Positions 42,407-54,654 of a stretch of DNA of 64,000 nt are shown here, in pieces. The notes below the pieces were generated by a model. That model was not told the origin of the DNA, did no database searches, and was given only the letters and a program-made list of their open reading frames with translations. How positions within the stretch are numbered: the first letter of the stretch is position 1; each line of letters opens with the position of its first letter. This DNA is from Acidobacteriaceae bacterium. Its GTDB lineage: Bacteria > Acidobacteriota > Terriglobia > Terriglobales > Acidobacteriaceae. The stretch is from the NCBI GenBank assembly GCA_003134435.1, contig PLBE01000225.1, positions 31,441 to 95,440 of the forward strand, written 5' to 3'. Made by a program: the position numbers and the translations under genes.

Positions 42407-45400
42407 CTAGAAGATAAGCTTCAAGGCCACCTGAATCTGGCGCGCCGAGGTTGTCCCGTCCGGTTGCGTGTAGGTTGAGGTAATTACCCCGAACTGCGAC
42501 TGCCCGATCAAATTGCCTATACCCAGGGCGTCCGTTCCCGGATTGAGGAAGTGCGTGTGATTGAGAATGTTGTAGCCCTCAAAGCGTAGTTCAGTCTTGA
42601 CCCGCTCGGTTAAACTCATTCTCTTGGCGACGGTCACGTCCCAATCCCAGAATCCCGGCCCGTACCACATGTTCCGCTCATTATTGGATGGCGATCCCCA
42701 TGGCGGATTGGTAAAGGCGCACTCATTGCTGAAGTATGCGTGGCCGGAGAATGGCGCTGGAGTAAGACCGCAACCGGACCCCGAACCAAACGGGTTTCCG
42801 ACCTGGTAACCCCAGGCAGAAACGCCTGTCCTCTGCGTGTCCAATGTGCCACGAACCTGGAAAGGATGCCCGGTCTGCGCGGTAAAGATGCCGTCAAACT
42901 CGAAACCCTCCATGACCTTTCCCACGACTCCGCTGTTCAAGTGGCTCTTCCCGCGACCAAAAGGCAGTTCCCAAACATAGTTGATCACTCCGACATGCCG
43001 GGTGTCGTTATCGGAATTGCCGTAGTTCTGTCCCAAATTGCGGGAGTTGCGCGGAAACGTATGCGCTCCCACAGCCGGAGAGAGCGGATCCACTGAGTCA
43101 TCAAGAGCGTGTGACCAGGTATAAGCCGCCTGAATCTGCAATCCGTGGCTCATGCGATGAGTGAACTTGGACTGCAACCCATGATAAATCGAGTTGAACT
43201 CGTTGAGCTGATAGTCGGGCTGGACAAGCGCATTGTTGTTCACAGCATTAAACGGCAAAGTATCAAAGATCGGCGGGTAGCCCTCGTATAGGCTCGATCC
43301 ACTGACATCGGTTTGATCGCATTGTCCGGTTGGATTACTGGGGGTAACGTCCCCAGAAAAGCCGAAATTGTTTGGATTGCCAGGCACGCAGAAAGCCAGC
43401 AGTTGCTGGACCAGGGCCGGAACCGGCGGATTTCCGTCTCGCTGACCGTAAATGTGCACGCCCATCGCTCCAACATAGGCAACATCTACGACGTTGTTCC
43501 CCGGCAATTGCCGCTGAATGTCAAGATTCCAGTTGTTGCTGGCAGCATTCGGGAAATGAGTGTTGAACACCACAATTCCCGTTTCAGCCGTCCCGTCGGC
43601 AATAGACGCTGAGGTCGGCTGGGTCGGAACTTGGCCCGGAAAATTACCCGAGCCCAGCGCATTATTGATGGTCTCGAAATCAAACTGGTTGAATTGCGAC
43701 TGGAAAGGCGGATCGGCGCGGACATTGCCGAAGGCATTCCCGAACGTGCGGTCGTGGAATATCCCGAATCCGGCCCGGATGGCGGTCTTGCCGTTCTTCC
43801 ACGGATCCCACGAGAACCCAATGCGCGGCTCGATGTCTTTGTAGTCCGGCTGGTAGAGTTGGTGGCCCGACCCCGGTCCTACCACGCTAAACGTGATCGG
43901 AGCCCCGGCAGCATACGAGCCCGGATCTTGCAGAAGGTTGGAAAGGTTCCCGCTGGTCTCATACGGGACTCCGTTGAACTGGTACCGCAGTCCGATGTTC
44001 AGAGTGAAGTTTGACCGGATCTTCCAGCTATCCTGCGCGTAGAAATCGTACTCGTGCTGCTTGAAATTCTTGTTGTCGGTCGGCTGCCGCACCGCTGTCT
44101 TGTTGAAGAACTGGTTCTGGACATCTTGAATCACAAAGCCCCAATAGGCATTGGCCGCATCCACCAAGGACCTGTCCGGGTTGTTCGACGGTTCATTGGC
44201 CACCAGGCCGGGATCGAAACCTCCAAACGCCGCCTCCGGATCCAGGGTGAGTTGGCGGCGCGAGGAGAAGTTATCAAAACCGCTTTCGCCCACATCACGG
44301 AAATCAAAACCAAACTTCAGAGTATGGCTGCCGCGAACCCAAGTTAGGCTATCCGTGTAACTGATCGTCCCAGTGTGGCGTTCCTGGGCATCGGAACCTC
44401 CCAGAGTGCTGGCAAAGCTGGAGAACGGATTCAGGGCATAGTCCCAGCCATTTCCGTAACTGTCCACTCCTCCGGGACCATCCAGCACACTGGTAGTCCC
44501 TGACCCAAGATAGAAGGTCGCGTAAATATGGTTCCAGCCAAACTGCAGGTTGTTGATCAAGGTGTTGCTGAACGTTGACGTCAGTTGGGCGGCCAGACCT
44601 TCGTCAATATCCTTCGACGCAATGGCCCCGATCCCGCCCGGCAGGAAATCTGAATGGAACCCGTTGGGATCGTAAAAGTGGTTGTACCCGTAGCGCAGAC
44701 TCAGAGACTCCTTGTCGGAGAAGTGTTGATCGATCTTGACCACGGGAGCATAGGTACTCGTTCTGGATGTACTCGGAAAAAATATATTGCCCGAGATCCC
44801 ATTGGCTGACTGCGCCGCCGGCACCACTGGATACGCGGCGAATACCTTCTGCATCGTGGCATCAAATGGCAGCCCGTAAGCGTTGTTCGCTCCCGTCGGC
44901 GTGAGATCAATTGGAACCGTGTGCGATACGCCAAACGTGTCCGTATACGTATAGTTGAACTGTCCCGCCAGGAATCCCGCCGTCGGCACCGTAGCCTGGT
45001 TGGTCAGAGCCGTGATGAAGCGATCCATCTCGTCATTGAAGAAAAAGAAAGTCTTGTTCTTGATGATCGGACCACCAAGCGAAAAACCGTACTGGTGGCG
45101 AATGTAGGGGTTCATAGGCCCTGCGTTTGGCCCCACGCCCGGGTTGAAATAGTCGCGCGCCCCTCCGAAACCGTTCCATCGTCCGAAATAATAGAGGTCC
45201 CCGTGCAGCGAATTCGTGCCGCTCTTGGTCACTACGTCGATGATGGCCCCGGTGTTGCGGCCAAATTCGGCGTTGAAGTTGTCAGTAATGACCCGGAATT
45301 CTTCCGTCGACTCGGGATTGGCGCTCAGCACTCCGCCCATCTGACCAGGCACTGACGTATCGTTGTTATCCACGCCGTCCAACAGAAAGTTGTTGTTCCG

Positions 45401-45952
45401 GTCGCGCGCTCCATTGACCGAGATCCCGCCGTTTCCACTATCGGTCTGCGAGGTGCCCGGCGACAGCAGCACCAGTTGATACGGGTTCCGCGTGATCAGC
45501 GGCAAACTCTGCATCTGCCTTTCATCGACCAGATTGCTGAGTTGCGAGCTCTCCTGATCGACATCCGGAGCCCGGTCCGCCCGCACTGTCACCTCTTCAG
45601 TAGCCGCACCTGCTGTCAGTTTTGGGTTCACCGTCAGCGTCTGCGCCACCGATAACTCAACTTTGGGCAGGACAAACTCCTTGAACCCATCTCTCTTCAC
45701 CGTGATCTCGTAGGGGCCAATCTGCAGATTGGTCAGGGAGAAAGTCCCGGTGGCGCTGCTGGTGGCCGTGTGCGCTTCATTGGTCGCCGTATTCCGGGCC
45801 GTGATCTCCGCTCCGGGCACGACCGCATCCGTGCTGTCAACAACCGTGCCAGCAATCGACGCGGTCTGCGCCCCCGCTGCGCTTACCAGAACCAGCGCCA
45901 TGCTCACCGCCGCAGCAAACCAAACCAGTCTTCGCGTCATCTTGACCCTCAT
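42407..45952 (-). CDS. Oar-like TonB-dependent outer-membrane receptor
   Basis: 1181 aa. Signal peptide (LVWFAAAVSMALVLVSAAGA), an N-terminal carboxypeptidase-regulatory-like domain (SIAGTVVDSTDAVVPGAEIT), then a plug (SLPLITRNPYQLVLLSPGTS, ISVNGARDRNNNFLLDGVDN) and GAIIDVVTKSGTNSLHGDLY leading to the barrel; it ends VALKLIF. Same family as 23903-27709, from which it differs enough to suggest a different ligand. ATG 45952 has AGGGAACGGGA upstream; a second ATG follows at 45940. Ligand unknown; neighbours do not hint. A clean terminator follows. Confidence 0.9.
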   Translation of the reverse strand: MRVKMTRRLVWFAAAVSMALVLVSAAGAQTASIAGTVVDSTDAVVPGAEITARNTATNEAHTATSSATGTFSLTNLQIGPYEITVKRDGFKEFVLPKVELSVAQTLTVNPKLTAGAATEEVTVRADRAPDVDQESSQLSNLVDERQMQSLPLITRNPYQLVLLSPGTSQTDSGNGGISVNGARDRNNNFLLDGVDNNDTSVPGQMGGVLSANPESTEEFRVITDNFNAEFGRNTGAIIDVVTKSGTNSLHGDLYYFGRWNGFGGARDYFNPGVGPNAGPMNPYIRHQYGFSLGGPIIKNKTFFFFNDEMDRFITALTNQATVPTAGFLAGQFNYTYTDTFGVSHTVPIDLTPTGANNAYGLPFDATMQKVFAAYPVVPAAQSANGISGNIFFPSTSRTSTYAPVVKIDQHFSDKESLSLRYGYNHFYDPNGFHSDFLPGGIGAIASKDIDEGLAAQLTSTFSNTLINNLQFGWNHIYATFYLGSGTTSVLDGPGGVDSYGNGWDYALNPFSSFASTLGGSDAQERHTGTISYTDSLTWVRGSHTLKFGFDFRDVGESGFDNFSSRRQLTLDPEAAFGGFDPGLVANEPSNNPDRSLVDAANAYWGFVIQDVQNQFFNKTAVRQPTDNKNFKQHEYDFYAQDSWKIRSNFTLNIGLRYQFNGVPYETSGNLSNLLQDPGSYAAGAPITFSVVGPGSGHQLYQPDYKDIEPRIGFSWDPWKNGKTAIRAGFGIFHDRTFGNAFGNVRADPPFQSQFNQFDFETINNALGSGNFPGQVPTQPTSASIADGTAETGIVVFNTHFPNAASNNWNLDIQRQLPGNNVVDVAYVGAMGVHIYGQRDGNPPVPALVQQLLAFCVPGNPNNFGFSGDVTPSNPTGQCDQTDVSGSSLYEGYPPIFDTLPFNAVNNNALVQPDYQLNEFNSIYHGLQSKFTHRMSHGLQIQAAYTWSHALDDSVDPLSPAVGAHTFPRNSRNLGQNYGNSDNDTRHVGVINYVWELPFGRGKSHLNSGVVGKVMEGFEFDGIFTAQTGHPFQVRGTLDTQRTGVSAWGYQVGNPFGSGSGCGLTPAPFSGHAYFSNECAFTNPPWGSPSNNERNMWYGPGFWDWDVTVAKRMSLTERVKTELRFEGYNILNHTHFLNPGTDALGIGNLIGQSQFGVITSTYTQPDGTTSARQIQVALKLIF

Positions 45953-46204
45953 TTCCCGTTCCCTCTATTTTCGTTCCCGTTCCGATTAGTTCAGCGATTT
46001 TTCGCTCAGCGTTGGCAGCCAACCCTATGATTGTCGTAATCGCGTGCAATCCACACTCCAAAAACCTCTCGACAAAAGGCCATCCTTTCAACAACCGGAG
46101 CCCTTCTGTGCGGCCGCTACATATTTTGGAAGTCTGCGCACCGATAACCTATGAAAACATGTAGATTACCCTGTAGTGTCCCAACAGCGCCGAGACACTC
46201 CCCT

Positions 46205-46615
46205 ATGAATGCGCTGCCCGCCCCCGAGGACTTCGAACGAGGCCTTGACCTGTTTAATCATGCCAGGTTTTTCGACGCGCATGAAGTCCTTGAGGACCTC
46301 TGGCGCGCTGCGCCCCGCGACCCGCCATCAGGTCCGAATTCCCGCCTCCACCTGCAAGGCATGATCCAGTTGGCCGTCGCTTTTCATCACGAGTCCATTG
46401 GCAACCTTGTCGGTGCCCGCTCGGTTCTGGCCCGTTCCCTGCGCAATCTCGCCAAGGCCGACCTTTCCTTTCCCGAACTCGATCTCGACGGCTTGCGGGC
46501 CCAGTTGGCATTTTGGCGAGAATATCTGGCCGGTTCCGCGCCGCGGCCAAACCCGCCCCAGATTTTCAAACGCCGCCCCCCTGATCGTAAACCAACCGCC
46601 CCTGCTAGAATCTGA
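46205..46615 (+). CDS. DUF309 protein
   Basis: 136 aa, all-helical. The DUF309 core is complete: FERGLDLFNHARFFDAHEVL, EDLWRAAPRDPP, LQGMIQLAVAFHHESIGN and LRNLAKADLSFPELDLDGLR. The EVLED.W and Q..IQLA..FHH motifs are those of the TTHA0068-like family, whose role is unknown. A Pro-rich tail ends the protein. ATG 46205 was chosen over 46151 because the domain begins close behind it. The DegT aminotransferase starts five bases after the stop, so the two are co-transcribed. Confidence 0.85.
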   Translation: MNALPAPEDFERGLDLFNHARFFDAHEVLEDLWRAAPRDPPSGPNSRLHLQGMIQLAVAFHHESIGNLVGARSVLARSLRNLAKADLSFPELDLDGLRAQLAFWREYLAGSAPRPNPPQIFKRRPPDRKPTAPARI

Positions 46616-46620
46616 TACGG

Positions 46621-47826
46621 GTGAGCCCCATTTCAACCCCACGCCCCACCACGCTCGAATTCGTTCCGCTGCTGGACTTGCGCCGCCAGTACGACGGCAT
46701 CCGCGAAGAAGTGCTCGCCGCCATCGCTCGCGTGTGCGATTCGCAGAGTTTCATTCTGGGCCCCGAGGTCGAGGCCCTGGAGCGTGAGATTGCCGCCCTC
46801 ACCGGAGCCGCGTTCGCCGTTGGCTGCTCCTCCGGCACCGAGGCCCTCTGGCTGGCCCTGGTCGCCGCCGGCGTTAAGCCAGGACATTCCGTCATCACCA
46901 CCCCCTTCAGCTTCTTTGCCTCAGCCAGCGCCATCGTGCGGGCGGGTGCAACCCCCGTGTTCGTGGATGTCGATCCCGGCACCCTGAATCTTGACGCGAC
47001 CCTCGTCGGCCGAAAACTGCGCGCCCGGCAAATCGGCACCGCGCCAACCGAAAATATTCGCGCCGTTCTTCCCGTCCACCTTTACGGCCAGTGCGCTGAC
47101 ATGGACCGGTTCGACCGCATCGCCCAGGAATTCGAGGTTGCCATCGTCGAAGATGCCGCCCAAGCCATTGGCGCCGAGTGGAACGCGCGCCGAGCAGGCT
47201 CGCTCGGTGCCACCGCCGCCTTCAGTTTCTATCCCACCAAAAACCTGAGCGCCTACGGAGACGCGGGCATCGTCACCACGTCCTGTCCGCGCATGGCCGA
47301 GCACATGCGCCAACTACGAAACCATGGCAGTCCGCGGCGCTACTACCATCAGGAATTTGGCTGGAACGGCCGCATGGACGCGATTCAGGCGGCGGTGTTG
47401 CGCATCAAACTTCCACACATCGCCGACTGGAATCAAAGCCGTCGCCAGCACGCCGACGCTTACGATCGGCTGTTCGCCAGCGCCGGGCTGACTGCCGGAT
47501 CTGCCGCCTCGAGCGAAAAGAAAACGCCCGTGCGCCCCCTGACCCGCACTTCGTCAGCAAAACACGTCTTTCACCAGTATGTGATTCGCGCCCAGCGCCG
47601 GGATGAATTGCGGCAATTCCTCGCGCAACGGCATATCGGATCGGAAATCTACTATCCCCTGCCCCTCCACCTGCAGCCCGCCTTCGCCTATCTCGGACTC
47701 AAGGCCGGTGACTTGCCCGTCTCCGAACAGGCCGCCCACGAAGTGCTGGCGCTCCCCATGTTCCCCGAGCTGACCAACGCCGAAATTGGATGGGTGGTCG
47801 AAAGCATCGCCGAGTTCTATTCCTAG
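46621..47826 (+). CDS. DegT/DnrJ/EryC1-family sugar aminotransferase
   Basis: 401 aa, PLP fold type I. VGCSSGTEALWLALVAAGV, ITTPFSFFASASAIVRAGAT, VHLYGQCADMDRFDRIAQEF and the Lys motif FSFYPTKNLSAYGDAGIVTT are those of enzymes that aminate keto-sugar nucleotides for LPS, capsule or glycan building. VEDAAQAIGAEW is the conserved Asp-Gln region. The start is GTG 46621, immediately behind the DUF309 gene. An internal extra loop near residue 295 (SAASSEKKTPVRPLTRTSSA) is unusual for the family. No other sugar genes adjoin, so the product is unknown. Confidence 0.9.
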   Translation: MSPISTPRPTTLEFVPLLDLRRQYDGIREEVLAAIARVCDSQSFILGPEVEALEREIAALTGAAFAVGCSSGTEALWLALVAAGVKPGHSVITTPFSFFASASAIVRAGATPVFVDVDPGTLNLDATLVGRKLRARQIGTAPTENIRAVLPVHLYGQCADMDRFDRIAQEFEVAIVEDAAQAIGAEWNARRAGSLGATAAFSFYPTKNLSAYGDAGIVTTSCPRMAEHMRQLRNHGSPRRYYHQEFGWNGRMDAIQAAVLRIKLPHIADWNQSRRQHADAYDRLFASAGLTAGSAASSEKKTPVRPLTRTSSAKHVFHQYVIRAQRRDELRQFLAQRHIGSEIYYPLPLHLQPAFAYLGLKAGDLPVSEQAAHEVLALPMFPELTNAEIGWVVESIAEFYS

Positions 47827-47873
47827 CCTCGCCAAATCCCCATCCCTGAAGTCACGGAACCTTGCGGACGAAA

Positions 47874-49190
47874 TCAGTTCTGCGCCGACCTGTGGCCCCG
47901 GCGTCCTTTGTGGTGAGGATTTTCTTTTCTCGTCGCTGCCGCCGCTTGGCTGGCCTTCCGGCTCACATTCCGCGCCGGTTCTTCGCCCGGCGCATACACA
48001 CGGCGCACGATCGGAGTATTCAGCTTGTACTTGCGCTCGCTCACGCCGCCATTGTCATCCAGCACGCGAAGCGTGAAACTAGGCAACACCCCTTCTTTGT
48101 CGAAGCTCTCTTCAGAAACAGTCACCGGCAGTACGCCTTCCATGCGCTCGCGATAGGCCGTCTCGTAGCGATGTCGCCTCACGTTCCAGGTAAAAACGCG
48201 AATCTGGTTGAAGTCGAAGGGCAAGCCGTCCTTCGGTTCCGTGACGACCGTCAGGTATTGCGCGACTTTCTTGTCTCCATCCTGAACCTGGTTCAGCACG
48301 AAGAACGCCACAATGCGCTGGCCCTCCGCATATTGTGCGACCTCGAGCGGCACGTCGAGGTCGATCATTCGCGCCAGCACCCATCCCACGCGGTTGTGCG
48401 AGTCGCGCACCAGCCACCAATCTTCCTTTACTGCGGGAGGCTTCTCCGGCCCTGCTTCCACCGGCGCGGCGATTGCCGGTTCCGCCGGCGTATTGTCCTC
48501 TTTCGGACTGCCGCTCTGCGCGCTGTTCGGAGGGCCGCTCGCCGCACTGTTCTGCGAGTTAGTCTGAGCGCTGTTCGTTGCGCTCTTTGAAGGGCTGTTC
48601 GGAGAATTCTTCGGGGCTCCGTTCTGGGTTCCGTTCTGCGCCCCGTTCTGCGAATTGTTCTTCGGATTCTTCGTCCCATTGCTGGCCGGAAGGTTGAAGT
48701 GCGATGGCGGAGCGGGCGCGCCCTTCTCGGCCGTGCCTCGCTTCAGCAGCGACAACCTCTCGCCCGCGGAAATCTGATAGAGATGTTCCGTATCACGTCC
48801 AGGCTCAACATGCAGATTCGTGTCGTTCCGCGTCACTCCCTGCGCCTGCACCGGATCGTTCTGATTGTCCGCCGCGAGCTTCTGAATTCGATCGTAAACA
48901 TCCTGGCTGACCAGGTACCGCTGTTCGACCCATCCCGTCACTCCGGTTGCTGTGCGAACTTTGACGAAGCGGCGGTCATGGTCGAGCACCTCCACGCGTT
49001 CGCCGTTCTTGACTACTCCAGCTTTCTCATACACCGCCGCCACGTGATCGCGCAGAATGGCTTGCACGCCCGAAACGTAAGCGATCTCCAGCACGCGTCC
49101 GCCGCCGCGATTGCAGGCCACAAGAAAAATCAGGCTCGCCAGGCAAAGTGCCGCCGCCCCTCGCAGCAGAAATGTAGGGATGAGTTTCAC
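47874..49190 (-). CDS. SH3-domain lipoprotein with Asn/Ser/Gln-rich linker
   Basis: 438 aa. Hydrophobic signal with a lipobox-like Cys (CLASLIFLVACNRGGG). A first bacterial SH3 domain (RVEVLDHDRRFVKVRTATGV, TGWVEQRYLVSQ) is followed by a second, split one (GRDTEHLYQISAGERLSLLK, then EDWWLVRDSHNRVGWVLARM). The split is made by a low-complexity insert of about 80 residues (NNSQNGAQNGTQNGAPKNSP, KSATNSAQTNSQNSAASGPP) that repeats NGxQNG and NSxQNS. A soluble C-terminal domain (VFTWNVRRHRYETAYRERME) and a basic tail follow. It is probably outer-membrane or periplasmic and binds peptidoglycan or a partner. Function unknown. Confidence 0.8.
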   Translation of the reverse strand: MKLIPTFLLRGAAALCLASLIFLVACNRGGGRVLEIAYVSGVQAILRDHVAAVYEKAGVVKNGERVEVLDHDRRFVKVRTATGVTGWVEQRYLVSQDVYDRIQKLAADNQNDPVQAQGVTRNDTNLHVEPGRDTEHLYQISAGERLSLLKRGTAEKGAPAPPSHFNLPASNGTKNPKNNSQNGAQNGTQNGAPKNSPNSPSKSATNSAQTNSQNSAASGPPNSAQSGSPKEDNTPAEPAIAAPVEAGPEKPPAVKEDWWLVRDSHNRVGWVLARMIDLDVPLEVAQYAEGQRIVAFFVLNQVQDGDKKVAQYLTVVTEPKDGLPFDFNQIRVFTWNVRRHRYETAYRERMEGVLPVTVSEESFDKEGVLPSFTLRVLDDNGGVSERKYKLNTPIVRRVYAPGEEPARNVSRKASQAAAATRKENPHHKGRRGHRSAQN

Positions 49191-49334
49191 TGAGTCGAAC
49201 TTTAACTATAGCGCGACGAGTGCGCACGGAAGTGAACGGAATGACGGATCGGACGAATAATCGACCAGGGAGTCCGCCGTCATGCCGTCTTCTTGCGAAT
49301 GGATCTTGACACCGGGAACCCCGCGCCCCGTCAC

Positions 49335-50000
49335 TTAGTTCGATTGAACAACGCTGACCGTAGCCGTATTAGTGAAAGTTGTAGTGCCGACCGTATAGGT
49401 CGCGGTTATGGTCACCTGTTCATCTGCTGTACCGCTATTGACGGTGAACACCGCCGGGGTGACCGAGTTTGTAATGTTTGTGTTGGTGGTATCGCTTGTT
49501 GTCCATGCTACGGACGCTGTAATGTCCACCGGTTGTGATTGCCCCGTCACGGTAGCTGCGCACGTAAAGGGTTGCGTGCCGCCCTGCACTACGTTAACCG
49601 TTTGCGGGCTGATGGTGATTTTCGTTACGCCGGTTAGAACCACGGTGACGGCGGCACTGTCAGTGAGCGTGTCCAGACTGGCGGAGATATTGGCGGTGCC
49701 CGGCGCACTCACGCCGGTAACTAAACCGCCCTTGCTCACCGTTGCAACCGCATCGTTGTCGCTCGACCACAGAACCTGCCCGGTGATGTTCTGCGGGTTT
49801 TGCGTGTCATAGGTGCCCCTCGCCGACATCTGCAACGTGTCGCCAACTCCAACATTTTGGCCCGTCGGGCCGACCGAAATCGCCGTCAACACTGGTTGGA
49901 CGAAAAATCCCCGGCAACTAACGCCAAAAGCTAGTGCTACCACTGCCGTAAATGCCAGCGTCAGCGCCAGTTTGCGCCCAGTCCACATACCAGTCAGCAT
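49335..50000 (-). CDS. Exported protein with BIG2-type Ig-like domains
   Basis: 221 aa. Signal sequence (TLAFTAVVALAFGVSCRGFF), then an Ig-like repeat, ISVGPTGQNVGVGDTLQMSA with VLWSSDNDAVATVSKGGLVT and GVSAPGTANISASLDTLTDS, the bacterial Ig-like (BIG2) signature. A second repeat starts ISPQTVNVVQGGTQPFTCAA. The product may be a lipoprotein (VSC), and is Thr/Val-rich at the end. Such proteins are surface adhesion or structural pieces. ATG 50000 was chosen; the longer frame from 50087 adds an unlike basic N-terminus. Alternative starts at 49988 exist. Confidence 0.78.
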   Translation of the reverse strand: MLTGMWTGRKLALTLAFTAVVALAFGVSCRGFFVQPVLTAISVGPTGQNVGVGDTLQMSARGTYDTQNPQNITGQVLWSSDNDAVATVSKGGLVTGVSAPGTANISASLDTLTDSAAVTVVLTGVTKITISPQTVNVVQGGTQPFTCAATVTGQSQPVDITASVAWTTSDTTNTNITNSVTPAVFTVNSGTADEQVTITATYTVGTTTFTNTATVSVVQSN

Positions 50001-50333
50001 AGAGGATTGCCTCGGATAGCGTAATTTTAGCAGAATCAACGGCCTTCGCCCCATCCCCGATAGTGCTGGGGTTGGGACATTACTCACACCCGCCAGGCCG
50101 GCTTGAAACCCATTCAGATATCAAGAACGGGAGCCTTTTCTGAACTTGCACGCTGTTTTATGGCGTAATCCGAGACCTAGCCGGCCGAAACAAGTCCGGC
50201 CCAAACGAAGGATGGGAATTGTCCTGCCCTTCCCTTGGGAAAACACGGTTGAGCGCCACGTTGCCACGAACCTCGATGACACGCTCCCGGGATGCTGAGG
50301 GATGAGAAATGAGGGCTGAGAAAAGAAAGCCGC
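50001..50333. other. 333-bp gap without a gene
   Basis: Nothing coding was supported. It contains GAGGGATGAGAAATGAGGGC near 50298, a loose relative of the 7-bp repeats but too degraded to call, and the promoters of neither neighbour were obvious. Confidence 0.5.
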
Positions 50334-50774
50334 TTACCTCGGCCGCTTCTTCCCCGCGTTTGCAATGCGCTCGTCAATCGGCTTGCGTCCGGCGAAGCCC
50401 TCGTTGGTGCTGTGCCAATGGCCGATCGATGGCTCGCCCAGCTTCCAGCACAACAAGAGAATGCCGCCATCCACCTTGCAGGGAAAGTCGAGCAATCCGA
50501 TGTCGAGGTCTTTCACCTGGACTCCCGTAGCGTCAATCTCGGCCAGCGCATCCTTTATTCGGTGGATCGCCCGCTCGCGCTCCGCCTTGCGCCGCGCCAG
50601 ATGGACCACGTTCAGCATCATGCCACCGCCAAGAAAAACGCGGTGCGCCGTTTCCTGCAACTCCGCGTCGACGTCTTCAATCAGCTTCTTGCCGTGAATC
50701 GCCTGCCGCAGCAGCGATTCCAGAATCGGCAACAGCATCTGTGCTTCATCGAGGGTAAAGGTGCGGTCAGCCAT
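50334..50774 (-). CDS. DUF2203 protein
   Basis: 146 aa. FTLDEAQMLLPILESLLRQA starts the helical half and AEIDATGVQVKDLDIGLLDF, DGGILLLCWKLGEPSIGHWH and GFAGRKPIDERI make up the conserved C-terminal half. This matches DUF2203, about 120-150 aa and widespread in Gram-positives, Deinococci and Acidobacteriota. Function unknown. It stands alone, divergent from the MFS gene with a 260-bp gap between them in which I see no gene. Confidence 0.88.
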   Translation of the reverse strand: MADRTFTLDEAQMLLPILESLLRQAIHGKKLIEDVDAELQETAHRVFLGGGMMLNVVHLARRKAERERAIHRIKDALAEIDATGVQVKDLDIGLLDFPCKVDGGILLLCWKLGEPSIGHWHSTNEGFAGRKPIDERIANAGKKRPR

Positions 50775-51034
50775 GTGACTTCTATTCTACCCGACTCTCC
50801 CTGTGCCTGCGAAATCATCCCGCGGCCAAGTTCCGGCATGAGTTTGCCCTCGCGCTTGCAGTCCCGCCCGCGGTTCAATTTTGAAAAGGGGCGATCCCAG
50901 CCACCAGATTCCCAACCCGAAGATGTCAATCAAGATCACCAGTTCCACTGCCGCCGGTTGTCTTCCACCTTCTTCAGCTTCCAACTGCTCCTCGCCGCCC
51001 CACTCCGGGCCCATGCTATTTTGAATCAACAGAC

Positions 51035-52252
51035 ATGGACCCGCTTCCCTCACCACGCGCCCAGCCTACTCCCCGAAATGTATATGTCTTTGGCCTGACT
51101 TCGTTCCTCAACGACACCGCCAGCGAAATGGCGTACTGGGTACTGCCTGCCTTTCTCGCCTCTCTGGGTGCGGGGCCCGCCCAACTTGGAATTATCGAAG
51201 GCATCGCCGAAAGTGTGGCTTCCTTTGCCAAGCTCTTCTCGGGATACGTGACCGACAAGGTTGCGCGCCGCAAGCCCATCGTGGTTGCCGGATATCTCGT
51301 GGCCAATGCCGTCAAGCCCTTGCTGGCGCTGGTTTCTTCATGGTGGCAAATTCTGGGAATTCGCTTTTCCGATCGCTTTGCCAAAGGCGTGCGGGGAACC
51401 GCGCGCGACGTGATGGTCGCCGAATCAGTCGACAAATCCGCGCTCGGATCCGCCTACGGCCTGATCCAGGCGATGGATTCCGCCGGGGCCATCGCTGGCC
51501 CGCTGCTGGCGCTGGCCATCATTGGCCATTTTGGCATGCGTGGAGTGTTCGCGTCCGCGGCCATGCCCGGAGCCCTCTGCGTCCTCGTCGCCTGGATCGG
51601 AATCCGTGAGGTTCGACGCAAGCCGCCGCTGCAGACACGGGCGCCCTCACCTGTTCGAACTGAACCCAACTCGGCAGCCGCCCCAAAATCCGGCTGGCTC
51701 CCCAAACTGCCGCTCAGCTTCTACTACGTTCTGGCCTTAGTCACCCTGTTTTCACTGGGGAATTCCAGCGACATGTTCCTGGTGCTGCGCGCGGGAAGCA
51801 TCGGCATTCCGGCGTCGCGCGCACCCCTGTTGGGACTCGTGTTCAACATCATGTTCACGTTGCTCTCATGGCCCGCGGGCAAATTCAGCGACCGCTTCTC
51901 CCGCTCCGCGATCGCCGCCACCGGATATTTCGTTTTCGCCATCGTCTATTTTGTCTTTGCCCTCGCGCCCTCCCATCTGGCGATCTGGCTGACCATGGCT
52001 TTCTATGGTCTCTTCTATGCGCTCACCAATCCTGTATTGAAGGCGCTGGTCGTGGAAAGCGTAGCCAGCGATGTGCGCGGACGAGCTCTCGGAATCTATT
52101 CTTTTCTCACCAGCGTGACCACGCTGCTGTCAAGCATCATCACGGGAGCCCTGTGGAAGGTCTATGGCCCCGCTATACCGTTTTATTTTTCTGCTGGCAT
52201 CGCGACCGCCTCGGCATTCGCTCTGCTTGCCCACCGTTCGCCGGCAAAATGA
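51035..52252 (+). CDS. Major facilitator superfamily transporter
   Basis: 405 aa with 12 predicted helices and the cytoplasmic hinge QTRAPSPVRTEPNSAAAPKS. The N-terminal motif A region is GYVTDKVARRKPIVVAGYLV and the C-terminal counterpart GKFSDRFSRSAIAATGYFVF. IRFSDRFAKGVRGTARDVMV and GSAYGLIQAMDSAGAIAGPL resemble drug or sugar efflux-type MFS proteins of soil bacteria. Transport direction and substrate cannot be told. ATG 51035 begins the product. The gene is convergent with VanZ. Confidence 0.85.
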   Translation: MDPLPSPRAQPTPRNVYVFGLTSFLNDTASEMAYWVLPAFLASLGAGPAQLGIIEGIAESVASFAKLFSGYVTDKVARRKPIVVAGYLVANAVKPLLALVSSWWQILGIRFSDRFAKGVRGTARDVMVAESVDKSALGSAYGLIQAMDSAGAIAGPLLALAIIGHFGMRGVFASAAMPGALCVLVAWIGIREVRRKPPLQTRAPSPVRTEPNSAAAPKSGWLPKLPLSFYYVLALVTLFSLGNSSDMFLVLRAGSIGIPASRAPLLGLVFNIMFTLLSWPAGKFSDRFSRSAIAATGYFVFAIVYFVFALAPSHLAIWLTMAFYGLFYALTNPVLKALVVESVASDVRGRALGIYSFLTSVTTLLSSIITGALWKVYGPAIPFYFSAGIATASAFALLAHRSPAK

Positions 52253-52340
52253 CACGAAGCTGCGCTCTTGCCCGGAATTTGCCTGGAACCTGCGAAGATC
52301 TACCCGAAGCGGCCTTTGTCGCCCTCGTCTCCAAAGGGAA

Positions 52341-54654
<2,314 letters not shown>

